DNA of 64,000 nt from Phascolarctos cinereus. Taxonomy: Eukaryota > Chordata > Mammalia > Diprotodontia > Phascolarctidae. A model generated the notes under the pieces. It searched no databases, was not told the origin of the DNA, and saw nothing but the letters and a program-made list of their open reading frames with translations. The stretch spans positions 1,957,501 to 2,021,500 of the forward strand of contig NW_018344004.1 in assembly GCF_002099425.1 (NCBI RefSeq). Reading direction: 5' to 3'. Made by a program: the position numbers and the translations under genes. Position 1 is the first letter of the stretch. Every line of letters begins with the position of its first letter. Shown one piece after another: positions 11,701-22,449 of this stretch.

Positions 11701-11847
11701 AAATACGAATTTGTGAAACTAGTCAGTCCTAACACATAGGGCCTATATAACAACACATTCAACAAATATATATTAAACACCTACTATGCACATAGGACTG
11801 TAACCTGATCTCCTAAATTAGTAATCAATCAGCAAGCATATATTATA

Positions 11848-12075
11848 GAAATAATAAATAATAGCTAGCATTTTGAAATAAGGTTTATAAAGCACTTTAC
11901 TTATTATCTCATTTGATCTTCACAACCCTATGACGTAGGTATGATTATCCCCACTTTACAGATGACAAAACTGAGTCTGAGAAAGATTGAAGGACTGACC
12001 CAGGATTATATTTCTAGTAAATGAATGAAGCAGGATTCAAACTCAGGTCTTCCTGATTCACAAGTCCAACATTAT
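11848..12075 (-). mobile_element. MIR-like SINE
   Basis: ATCTCATTTGATCTTCACAA, CCCCACTTTACAGATGA and CTCAGGTCTTCCTGATTC, again antisense MIR order. Confidence 0.8.
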
Positions 12076-12815
12076 ACAAGCACTTTATGATGTACCAGGC
12101 ACTGCACTAAAAATGGAGATAGGAAAAGCAAACATATTCTCTGCCCTCAAGAAGCTTACATTCCAATGGGGGTAGATGACATGTACAGAAATAGATATAT
12201 GCAAGATAGACCTTAATTTCTAGTAGGAAGACATGGCACATACATAGATAATTATGATGCAAAAGAATTCCTAAGTATAATAAGAAAAGTACAAAACATC
12301 AAAGTCCACAGTGAAGAACACTCCTAACTGCATAGAATCAAGGTTAGGCTTCATGGAAAATGTTGTGGGCTTTAAAGAACAGCTAGGGGAAGAAGAAAAG
12401 GAAAGCCATTTCCAGAATCAAGAACAATTCAAGCCAAAGCATAGAAAGAAGGACAAGGTATATACAGGGAACAGAAACTGTTTCAGTTTCTCTTGCAGTA
12501 GAATGAGTTAAGACAAAAGATCAGCGGGCACCAGATTATGGAGGGCTCTCAGTGTCATGCAAGGGAGTTCAAACTTTATTCAAACAGGCAATAGGAAACT
12601 CCTACACATTTCTGAACAAAAGAGTGACATGACCAGATGCAGAGATGTAAAGAGCATGTGGAGAAAGAAAGAATGGGGAGGAAGAGAAAAAGAGAAGACA
12701 GGACAATCATTGGATGACTATTATAATAGTCCATGTATTAATTGGGATTTTACACAAAGTGGTGGCAGTAAGAAAAGAGGTTAAAGATTCAAGAGATGCC
12801 ATGAAGACTTGGATC
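12076..12815 (-). mobile_element. L2 fragment
   Basis: GTACCAGGCACTGCACTAAA, CCCTCAAGAAGCTTACATTC, then GAGTGACATGACCAGATGC: antisense L2 tail and body. Confidence 0.75.
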
Positions 12816-15690
12816 TCTCCAAGACAGTTTTTCCCCAAATCTAAGACATATATTTATTTCCTGAGTCATTAAATATAAAGACAAATTTAATTCTGTGAAT
12901 AAAGGGCTTTTTGTTCTTACTCCAATGGATCTGTGATCTCTTTGTGATACATTGCCTGCCCATCTCATGTAATCCTCTTCCATATTACCATGGCAAATAT
13001 TCCGACAGCCTATGACATAGCAGAGAATTGTTTGAGCTTGCTGACAACAGAAAGAAAAAGGTAGTTTCTTTTACTTTACTTAGACATTTATAAATTTTTT
13101 AACTGTATTCAAATATTTATAAACTTACTAATTTCATGATCATTGATGTTAGTAAAATCTGTTCAGATTGCTGCCCTTAAAAAATTGTTCATATATCCAA
13201 AACTTATTTTCATCACCTTAAAGCCATGTAAATAAACTCAGAGACTTTAAACCAATGGAAAATTTTTTTTAACCCAAAAGAAAGGAATATGTAAACATAT
13301 TCCCAACTACTCCATATTCGTTTTTTTATTGAGTGAAGAGTAATGGGAGTATAAATTACAACATGAATGTAAATCTCTCCCAAAACTACACTTGTGAACA
13401 TTCACTAAAGTAAGCCAGATTTTGGCATACACTTAAAACACTTTTTATATGCCAGCAGAATTTCACCATCTGGAAACTCCACAGTAAAAAAGAGTTATAA
13501 GCTTTGGCACAGATGTCTTGCTTTATTACTACTAATCTATAGTAAAATGATAAATAATAAAATATGGCAAATGATCACTTTAGTAAGCTAAAATTCAGTT
13601 GAAGGAAGTCTGTCATTGGGAAACATGATTTCTTAACAAAAGAACAATTCGTTAAATGCTTAAAGGGGAAGTAAGGTGATTAAGGTAATTGTCATTAATG
13701 AGGACATTCAAGACTGAACTTGACACTCCTCTGGGAATGAACTGCTTAGAGTTACATGAGTTGAAAGAACTTGAGGATTCTATAGAGACTCCAGGATGAT
13801 ATTCACAGTAAAATGGATGTAGGAGGAGAGGATAGGGAATAGTTTCTTCATGCACCAAATGCACTCACAGAGTCCTAACATCTGGTTTCGTTTACATACT
13901 TTAAGTATGACTTTAAGCAAGGAAATTAAATTTAGGCACCTTGCCCAAGAAGAAGGCTGTCCAAAAAAGGACTGCATGTACCATCAACAGCTGGAATTTG
14001 TATCGATCCACATTCTGCAGTATTACATCCTGCACACCACCCATGACCATTACAGGCCCTAAGCTACAAATCTAAAACGTCACAGAAAACTATTTTCCAT
14101 GTCCATGTAAATTTTAACAATATGCAGTGAGGGAGGAAAAAAAAGGGAAAAAGTTTGCAGAAGTCATAAGACGAAGTTCAAAGAAATTTGAACAACTTCC
14201 AAGATGCATGTTTTTCAGAACGAAGAAACTTATATTTATCTTTTGGCAATTCTTTACTCTCAGGGAAAGAGGTTAAGAAAAAAATAATTTGTCATCTTCC
14301 AGTAAGTCTACACATAAACTAGTAAAACATTAAAAAAAAAATACCTTTTGATTCTACTAGAGACAATCATAACCTTCCCCGGTCCTTAACAGACTAGAGG
14401 ATAAGGAACAAACTTTAAACATTAGTGTAACTTTGCTGCCATCATGTGGCAGATATAAAATTTTGCTGTTTTCATTAGCATATGCTCTTCAGCAGTCATC
14501 AATTAAGTGTCCAGAGTTCCACATGGTACCCCAACTTAACAGTAAAAAGATCTCTGCTTTTTTGACAACTCATATACAAATCAATAAATAAATACTTGTG
14601 GTTTCCCCTGTGCACAAGATCCTTTACTAGCCATTCATTCTAGAGGACATAAATAAAAAGTCCCCTCAAGTACCTGATAGCTGTTAACATGATCCAATGG
14701 TGGCTCTACCTTTAACTGGAGCTCTCTAGTATGACTTCAAGGGCACACAATGAAAAGAAAAGGAACTGCTACTCATTTGGAGAAAAATGAAGAACATCAA
14801 ACTTGCCTGGGGGCTTGTACCCAGGCAACATTAAATTGGAAAAGGAAGTAACTGACCCCTAGGAAAATGAAGAGACAAGTGGGCCCAGCATCTGAAGAAT
14901 TATGGAGTTTCCTGAGCAGCCATGAACAGAAAGAACTGAATTGGAGCAGAGCTGCGAGAGCAACAAGGACAGGGAGACCAGATGTTATAACTGGAGTGGG
15001 GAGGCATCCCTAAACCCTAATAGAATCCTAAAAACATCAGCACTAAGCTGAAAAGACTTCGCAGAACTCAAGGAGGCAGATGGAACTGCCTGGATAACTC
15101 TTACCCAAGTCCCTTAGTCTGTGACAATGAGTGGGGCACTGAAGGAAAAAGTGTATTTCCTCTTAGCACCTGTAAAGAGATTATGCACATTTAAGGGGAG
15201 GGGAGTGGAGGTTTTAAAGTTTAAACAATGACTCTACAACTTCACTCTCCCCTTTGTTGTTCTATATTGTTTTATGGTTTAATTACATGCCTTTGCAATT
15301 TGATTTATAACTTCATGATCCATAAGGAGAGGATTGTATACTAGGTAGGGATATGAGGGGTTGGGATGAGATTTGCATAACCGATTTCTCAAACCAGCCA
15401 TTATGATCCTGGGAAAAGTAAAAAGGGGATCCCTGAGTCAGAGATCTTGGAGCTCCAGAAGTTACACAAATTTACAGAGATAAGATCCTCACTTATGTTT
15501 GTGAATTTGCCAGGGTGAGCATGCTCTCTATTGACACTCTTCACAATGCCACCACACCTTAATAGACTATTTATGAGTTCCTGCAGTCTTCTCTTCCCCG
15601 AAGTCATCATCTGGTGGCTAACCTTAGCCTTTCTCTACTTAGCTAGGCTGGGCCTCTGGAAGAATATAGTCCAAAAGGATACGAGTTCAT
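12816..15690. other. Apparently unique intergenic block
   Basis: About 2.9 kb in which I recognise no repeat, exon or RNA gene. Short open frames on both strands show no family resemblance. Old unrecognised repeats are possible. Confidence 0.4.
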
Positions 15691-15694
15691 AATA

Positions 15695-15775
15695 TGAAGA
15701 TTGACTGGTCAGTCAATAAACATGTATTAAGCACCTATTATGTGACAAGCTCTATACTAAGTGCTAACCAAACAA
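15695..15775 (-). mobile_element. L2 3' end fragment
   Basis: TCAATAAACATGTATTAAGC and ACTAAGTGCTAACC, the antisense L2 tail. Confidence 0.7.
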
Positions 15776-15779
15776 GAAA

Positions 15780-15962
15780 TTATCAGTCTTGAGAAAACAC
15801 TAAGAGAAACATAGTTTGCAGAAGAAGGATTAGACTTGATTTGTTTGGATCAAAACCAGGAGCAATGAGTAAAAATCAGAAAAAGAAAAATTTAGGTTTC
15901 ATGTAAGGAAAAACTTCCTAATAATTAGAGCTCTCCAAAAATAGAATGGACCACCTTGGGAA
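15780..15962 (+). mobile_element. L3/CR1 fragment
   Basis: GGAAAAACTTCCTAATAATT then CTCTCCAAAAATAGAATGG and CCTTGGGAAGTAGTAGG match the mammalian L3/CR1 3' region. Confidence 0.65.
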
Positions 15963-16645
15963 GTAGTAGGCTACTTCCTGGCCACCTCCTGGCTATGCTA
16001 CAACATCCTCATTTCTCTTCCAGAGTCTTTGGACTCTGTGCTCTGGACTGCCCAGCTTTGATAGAGGAGGATTTGCTTTATCAAGCCTGGAACCAGGCCT
16101 CCATGCCACTCCCCAGCAATGTCCTCACTACTTTGCCTACCAGCATCTCTTTCCCTTTGAATCTTTGGGCTCCGTCCACAGGAGTTGTGAAAAAGTGAAT
16201 TTTCACCTGGTCTTGCCCGGAAGCAGGCCTCCATGGTGGTGATACAAACAATATCCTAATCCCTCTGGATCTATGCAAATTAGGTTAATTTCTCCTTATT
16301 TGGTTCCAGGAACCAAAGGCTCAGACTGTTGATCTCATTTCATCAATTGAATGCAAAGTAGCTACAGGGGCTCTAGGGTACTCTGAGGATTGATTAATGG
16401 ATGACAGGTGGGTAACTAAGGCAAGGGAGCTTTGCTCAGCTAACTCAACTCAAGGTGTCCTCCTCACTGGCTGTTCTTGTTGAATATCCTCCTGCTGTGA
16501 CTAAGCAAAATTTTGTTAACTACTAAATGACCAACCATAATCTCATTTTGTTAAAATATTCAACCTTAACAAACTACCTGGGGACTAGCCTAAGTCAGAC
16601 CCAGCTCAGAACAGCACCTCAGGCAACTTGTATATCATGCCCCTG
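15963..16645. other. Unclassified sequence
   Basis: Not recognised. Overlapping frames on both strands at 15956-16278 look like chance. A phrase near 16585 resembles one near 6390. Confidence 0.3.
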
Positions 16646-16649
16646 TGCT

Positions 16650-16805
16650 TATCACCACCACCTCCTTTCCAGCCCACCTTTTACGTGTCTTCCCCCATTA
16701 GAATACATGAGCTCTTTGAGGGCTGGGACTGCCTTGCTTCCTGTATGTGTATCTCCAGCGTGTAGCACAGTGCCTGGCTCATGATAAGTGCTTACTCAAT
16801 AGATG
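16650..16805 (+). mobile_element. L2 3' end
   Basis: CCCCCATTAGAATACATGAG, then AGCACAGTGCCTGGCTCATG. Confidence 0.85.
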
Positions 16806-16861
16806 TCTCTGTCTATCTAGCTAGCTATCTAATGGATTTCCGCTCATTGGAGATCGTCAAA

Positions 16862-17252
16862 CAAAGGCCAAGTCAAACCAATCAATAAATATTTATTAAG
16901 TACCTATAATGAGCCAGCAGAACAGCTAGGTGGTACAGTGGATAGAGTGCTGGACCTGGAGTTAGGAAAACTCATCTAGCCTTAGACACTTGCTAGCTGT
17001 GTGACCCTCGGCAAGTCATTTCCCTATTTGCCTCAGTCTCCTCATCTGTAAAATGAACTAGAGAAGGAAATGGCAAACCACTTCAGTATCTTCGCCAAGA
17101 AAACTCCACATGGGGTCACAAAGAATCAGAAACTAACCAAAATGACTGAACAACAACAAAATACTGAGCCAGGCTAGACAGTCTCTGCTCACAAGGAGCT
17201 TACATCTACTATAACAAGAATGTATGAAAGTATACACAGAACAAATACAAAG
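16862..17252 (-). mobile_element. L2, left piece of a copy split by a plus-strand L2
   Basis: ATCAATAAATATTTATTAAG, then after a SINE CAAGGAGCTTACATCTAC. It continues at 18007-18350. The repeated AAATACAAAG at 17243-17252 and 18007-18016 marks the split. Confidence 0.75.
16922..17160 (+). mobile_element. Full-length long-form marsupial SINE
   Basis: CAGCTAGGTGGTACAGTGG head, GCTAGCTGTGTGACCCTCGG core, AGAAGGAAATGGCAAACCAC tail and ACTGAACAACAACAAAA end. Flanked by similar TGAGCCAG copies, so it inserted into the minus-strand L2. Confidence 0.92.
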
Positions 17253-18006
17253 GGAACAAAGTCCTTTATAACCAAGTCCCTCCCCACCACCTAACACTCC
17301 CCCATATACTCTTAGAACTAGTGACACTGGTCTTTTTGCTGTTCCTCAAACAACTCCTTCCGACTCAGGTATTTTCCCTGGTTGTTTTTTATGCACAGAA
17401 TGTTCTTCCTCCTCCCCTCTGCTTCTTGGCTTCCTGGGCTTACTCCAAGTCCCAAATAAATTCCTAACTTCCACAGGAAGGAAGCCTTTCACAATCCCTT
17501 CTAATTCTATTCTTGGGCTACAAAGTTGTCACAGCTATAATTTCCTACAGAAGAGTATCTTGGCCACTTGAAGATTCCCTCTGATGACTTGGCAGGTGCT
17601 CAGTACTAGTCAGTAGAGTTGGCCACAGGAGACAGTTGCTTAGTCTGCTGGGCCATGGGACTTACAGACCACTGATGGAGCAGGAAGGGTCTAAGGAACT
17701 GCCAGTTCTGACCTGAGTGCCAATGCCTCAGAGGCCTGAGGACAAGTATGAGAGGCAGACATGTGGGCAGGCTGGGCCCCAGTAACCCAAAAGGGTTCAA
17801 GGGCCCATCTGCCTTCAGCAGTGCCTCAGGTTTTCTATCGATTATTTTCTATTTATATTGTATATAGCTTGTTTGCACATAGTCTTTTGCATATTGTCTC
17901 TCCCTTCAGAGAAAGAATTATCCTTCCTCTTTTTATATCCCCAGTATTTAGCACTGGTGTCTGTTACATAGTAGGTGCTTAATAAGTTCTTACTGAGTGA
18001 TGGACT
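17253..18006 (+). mobile_element. L2 3' region inserted into an older L2, itself interrupted
   Basis: TTCCTCAAACAACTCCTTCC, AAGCCTTTCACAATCCCTTC, then after the inverted-repeat element TTTCTATTTATATTGTATAT and AGTAGGTGCTTAATAAGTTC. Ten-base direct repeats (AAATACAAAG) flank it. Confidence 0.75.
17511..17837 (-). repeat. Left arm of a young inverted repeat (unclassified element)
   Basis: The reverse complement matches 20984-21328 with about nine substitutions, one 11-base gap and one 1-base gap. It interrupts the plus-strand L2 and may be flanked by TTCTAT (17505-17510 and 17833-17838). It lacks TG...CA ends and a poly-A tail. Confidence 0.9.
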
Positions 18007-18350
18007 AAATACAAAGAAGTTTGTGAGAGAAGTCACTAAAAGTTGAAGTAATCAAGAAAAGCTTCCTATAGAAGGTAGTGCTTGAGCTCTATGAAGGAAA
18101 GCCAGTCCAACTAATCACAGAATATGAGAGAAGGAACATACAATGATGCTGGAAATGCTTCAGTTTGGGCCAGGTTGTGAAGGACTTTCTAAGCTAAACA
18201 GAAGTTCATATTTTATCCTAAAGGCAATTGGAAACTAGCAATGATAGAAGAATGACATGAATAGATGCACACTTTAAAAAATCACTTTGGCAGCAATATG
18301 GAAGCTGGATTGATGGATGAAAATGGCAGAGTGAGAGGAAGCAATGCAAT
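18007..18350 (-). mobile_element. L2, right piece of the split copy
   Basis: GCCAGGTTGTGAAGGACTTT, ATTTTATCCTAAAGGCAATT and ATCACTTTGGCAGCAATATG follow in antisense L2 order from the piece at 16862-17252. Confidence 0.75.
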
Positions 18351-18638
18351 AAACTCTTCATAAACTCTTCCTGATAGATCTAGAAAATGCACCAGACCAA
18401 ATCTTAAAGCTTAGTTGTTTTCTCAATGAGATATTGTAATACAGAACATTATTTTGCCATTTAGGTAGTAGGGCCCTTTAAGCCATGGAAAGCAAAAGTT
18501 GGTGCTTAATCTTGCCCCAGACCTCTTTCCTCCTAAATCTAAACAATAGTGAAATGTACTCTTGCATAGCTCAGCATAGCCCATACCTCCAACGCAAATG
18601 GATAAGAAAGCTTGCAATATAATTGCTTTAGATAATTA
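18351..18638. other. Unclassified sequence
   Basis: Not recognised. The first 60 bases weakly recall an L1 5' region. No open frame of interest. Confidence 0.3.
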
Positions 18639-19291
18639 TGTTTATACCAGAGACCAGGACACCTGGTCTGGTTTGTGTGATCTCTGATCTGTAATAATGG
18701 GGTGCTTGGGTGCTTGTGCTTGTACTTGTGCCCCAATTTCTCCCTAGTCTCAGAAACACTGTCTCTAACAACCACTCCCCAGCTCAAGGACACTGTGCCT
18801 AGCAGTTATTCATGCATGGGCCTCAGCATGACCCTTATCTCTCCCTGGTACAGCTACACAGAGCTGGGCTGCTCAGGCCCCAGCCCTCAGATCATGTCTC
18901 TGGAAGCCTCCCAATTCCTCAGTAAGTTCCTGTGTTGTGAGAAAGCTTTCCCTTGTTGCAGAGCATTCTCTCATCAAGACAGAGGGAGGGGGTGTCCTTG
19001 ACCAGCCCAAGAACTCTTCCTCTTGCGAGACTTCAAAGATCCATCCCCCTCCCTGTCCTGTACACTCCCTGTACTTTCCCATCCATAGCCCCAAAGACAC
19101 CTGCATCTTTGGATTACCTCATCAGTGTTCCTCGCATTTCTTTCCCATGCTCTTTTCTATATAAACCCTAGCTCGACCCCTGATGGGGGCTGCTTGATTT
19201 GGATGTGAATATCCCTGGCAGCCACACGCCAATAAAGTCCACAATTTAAAATTAGCTTGGGTCGTCAACTCGCTCATTTCTCGGTATAACA
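18639..19291 (+). mobile_element. Solo LTR of an endogenous-retrovirus-type element (fossil)
   Basis: It is bounded by TGTTTATACC and GGTATAACA, an imperfect terminal inverted repeat with TG...CA ends. Inside are a TATA box (CTATATAAACC near 19157) and, about 70 bases on, a polyadenylation signal (CCAATAAAG near 19230), as in a class I-like LTR of about 650 bp. No internal viral region is present, so it is a solo LTR. A target duplication is unclear (ATTA and ATAT). The family and age are not known. Confidence 0.6.
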
Positions 19292-20662
19292 ATATTTCAC
19301 ATTGTCTTCTATTATTTCATTCTTTTGGTTTTGTCTTACAATTTCTTGATTTCTCATAAAGTCATTAGTTTCCATTTGCTCCATTCTAATTTTTAAGGAA
19401 ATATTTTCTTCAGTGAGCTTTTGGATATCCTTTTCCATTTGGCCAATTCTGCTTTTTAAGGCATTCTTCACCTCATTGGTTTTTTGGACCTCTTTTGCCA
19501 TTTAGGTTAGGCTATTTTTAAGGTGTTATTTTCAGTATATTTTTAGGTCTCCTTTAGCAAGCTGTTGACTCATTTTTCATGATTTTCTTGTATCACTCTC
19601 ATTTCTGTTCCCAGTTTTTCTTCTGCTTCTCTTACTTGCTTTTCAAAATCCTTTTTGAGCTCTTCCATGGCCTGGGACTGATTCATATTTTTCTTTAAGG
19701 CTTTGGATGTAGGAGTTTTGACTTTGTTGCCTTCTGGTTGCATGTTTTTATCTTCTTTGTCACCAAAGAAAGAGTCTATGGTCTGACTTTTTTTTTGCAC
19801 TGTTTGCTCATTTTCCCAGCCAATTACTTGAGTTTTAAACCGAGTTTGTTAAGGTAGGAGTCTGCTTCCAGTGTGGAGAGTGCACTGTCCCAAGCTTCAG
19901 GGATTTTGTGCAGCTGTTTTCAGAGATACTTCTAAGGACCTATAAATTTTCAGTTCTTCCAAGGTGGTACGATCAAGGGCGAGGTATTTACTCCTCTCCT
20001 GTCCTGGGCTCTGATCTATGAGTGACCATAAGCATTCTTTTCTGCCTTGGAACTGTGAGGAGGATTCTCTCCACCACTACTACAAGCTCCACCACAACAG
20101 CACTCCTTCTCATCCCAGGACCACCACCCAGAACTGTGATCCAGATCCCAGGCACAGGCAAAGCAAGAGAATCCTGCCTCAGTGCCAGCAAAAAGATCTC
20201 TGCAATTCCCCTCTGATCAGACACTCCATCCCCCCTCCATCTGTGGGCCAAGAGTTCTGGAAGCAGCCACTGCCCCAGAGCTAAGCTGGGACTGGGGCTA
20301 GGACCACAGAGCTCCTCTCTCACCACAGTCAGACAGACTTTTCCTACTGACCTTTTAAGTTGTCTTTGGCGTTTGTGGGTTGAGAAGTCTGGAAACCACC
20401 ACAGCTGCCCCAAGTTTGCTGAGCCCTGATCTTTGCCTGCATTCCCATACTGAACTGCACTCCTCTTCCAGCCCAACATAATATACCTTTACAATCAACC
20501 ATCCAGGATGTGTTGGGCTGGAAATTTCTTTCACTCTCTCTTTTTGGGGGTTCTGCTGCTCTAGAATTTGTTTGGAGACATTTTTTACAGATATTTGGAG
20601 GGGGTTGGGGAAGAGCTCAAGGAAGTCACTGCTTTTACTCTGCCATCTTGGCTCCACCCCCT
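19292..20662 (-). mobile_element. L1 5' region: 5' UTR and ORF1 N-terminal part
   Basis: On the minus strand it starts near 20660 with GGAGCCAAGATGGCAGAG, an L1 5' end. About 850 bases of 5' UTR follow, and then ORF1 with a Lys/Glu-rich coiled-coil segment (for example KNALKSRIGQMEKDIQKL and SLKIRMEQMETND). It stops at 19292 against the LTR. The 163-residue frame at 19988-20479 lies in the 5' UTR and is not a gene. Confidence 0.85.
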
Positions 20663-20983
20663 GGATCCAAGTATTAAAATATTTTTATACAAGGAATGAA
20701 AGTTCTTGAGGAAAAAATTGGAAAAGAAATGAGAACTATGGAAGAAAGAATTGGAAAGGGAATTAACAGTTTGGTACATGAGGTATAAAACTTTTCCCAG
20801 GCAACAAACTCCCTGAAAATCTGAATGGCCCCAACAGAAGTCGATAATTCCATGAGACAACAAGAAGTATTAAAATAAAGTCACAAGATTGAAAAAAATA
20901 GAAGAAAATATAAGGTTTCTTATAACATAAACAACTGCCCTAGAAAACAGATCAAAGAGAAAAAAAATTAAGAATCACTGGAT
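20663..20983 (+). mobile_element. L1 ORF1 fragment
   Basis: Reads GKEMRTMEERIGKGINSL and SMRQQEVLK-type text from L1 ORF1. It covers the same ORF1 region as the adjacent minus-strand L1, so it is a separate copy. Truncated at both ends. Confidence 0.75.
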
Positions 20984-21328
20984 TAGAAAACCTGAGGCAC
21001 TACTGAAGGCAGATGGGCCCTTGAACCCTTTTGGGTTACTGGGGCCCAGCCTGCCCACATGTCTGCCTCTCCTACTCGTCCTCAGGCCTCTGAGGCATTG
21101 GCACTCAGGTCAGGACTGGCAGTTCCTGGTCTGGCCCTCAGACCCTTCCTGCTCCATCAGTGGTCTGTAAGTCCCATGGCCCAGCAGACTAAGCAACTGT
21201 CTCCTGTGGCCAACTCTACTGACTAGTACTGAGCACCTGCCAATTCATCAGAGGGAATCTTCAAGGTGGCCAAGATATTCTTCTGTAGGAAATTATAGCT
21301 GCGACAACTTTGTGGCCCAAGACCATTG
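20984..21328 (+). repeat. Right arm of a young inverted repeat (unclassified element)
   Basis: About 97% identical, inverted, to 17511-17837. Shares long exact runs such as GAACCCTTTTGGGTTACTGG. It contains an extra 11 bases (near 21127-21137) that the left arm lacks. Confidence 0.9.
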
Positions 21329-22190
21329 AAGAATCAACAGAATCTGCAAACTTGAAATGTGTCCCAACCTTCTCATCCTGGAAGTCCCCCTTCTCAACCC
21401 ATCGCTCATGAGAGAAAGCATGCCTCAAGAGCACTGGAGGATAGAACTGTTTTTATGGTAACTTCATAACCCTATCACTGCAGGCAGCAGCAGATTTTAA
21501 GGTTCCTCTGTAAGTAAAGGTCCAAGTTCTGTAGAAGATAGCTTTGACTCAGTAACCCAATGGAGGGTACTGTCGGTAACTAGGAAAGGCCCTGACTTAT
21601 GTGAAAATTCCTATCTCCTCTTCTGTTAAGATTATGGGACGATTATTCTCTGATGGTACTACTGGCTGGAAGAAGCTGGATATTTTGTTCTGGTGGAGAA
21701 TTCCTACTTATTCTGGAGACTTATAGCCACACATTCCATGAAACATCCTTGTCTTTCCTTCCAGGGCCCTCCCCTCCAGAGGAAAAACCTGCCACAGGGG
21801 AAGATTATATAACAATGATGGCCCCTGACAGTACTGGTACTGGGAAATGCTAGGACAGCTTGTATTTAATTCCTAAGCTTCTGGACTCAGGGCCAAACAT
21901 TAAATTGAACATCCACATCAACTGTTCCCCAACTCTCCTCCCTCCTAAAAACATACCAGAGAAGCAAAGGAAGGCTGACCCTGCTTCCCTGCCATGGTGC
22001 TACAAGACCTAGATGAAGTTTCCATAATCCTATTTAGTTAAAGAGCCATTCTTCCATATTGAGGTAAGCCCCATCCAGGAAGAACTATGATATTGACAAG
22101 ATGACCACCTTTTCTTTACACTGAAATTCTGTGATGCTGCCATAATTCAAAAACACTTTAAGAAAAACTCTTATTTAGAGTTCACCTATT
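21329..22190. other. Unclassified sequence next to the right arm
   Basis: No recognised repeat or exon. It is not repeated next to the left arm. The open frame 21653-21853 is not recognised. Confidence 0.35.
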
Positions 22191-22194
22191 TTTT

Positions 22195-22318
22195 GAGCAA
22201 GACAATTGGGTAACCACACAGCTAGTAAGTCTTATGTGTCTGAGGCCACATCTGAACCCAGATTCTCCTGACTCCAGGGCCAGTGCTCTATCCACTGTGC
22301 TAGCTACCAAGTTACCCC
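22195..22318 (-). mobile_element. Marsupial SINE, partial
   Basis: CACACAGCTAGTAAGTCTTA, then CCAGTGCTCTATCCACTGTG: the SINE core and head read antisense. Confidence 0.88.
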
Positions 22319-22449
22319 ATGTCTAAGAGAAGATATCAATGCCATTGTTTGAAAAACAGCCTTGTGGCTCAAATATTTTAGGTTATCATTGTGTTTTTAG
22401 GGTTAATTGAGAATGCAACTCACATTTCCAATCTAAAGATTAAGCCAAT

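Noticed and set aside
18423-18638. Earlier start for the LTR (TGTTTTCTC near 18417)
   Set aside because: The pair TGTTTATACC/GGTATAACA gives matching terminal repeats and a better boundary.
19988-20479. 163-codon minus-strand open frame, the longest in the window
   Set aside because: It lies in the 5' untranslated part of a minus-strand L1 (start motif GGAGCCAAGATGGCAGAG near 20655) and is low-complexity without a known domain.
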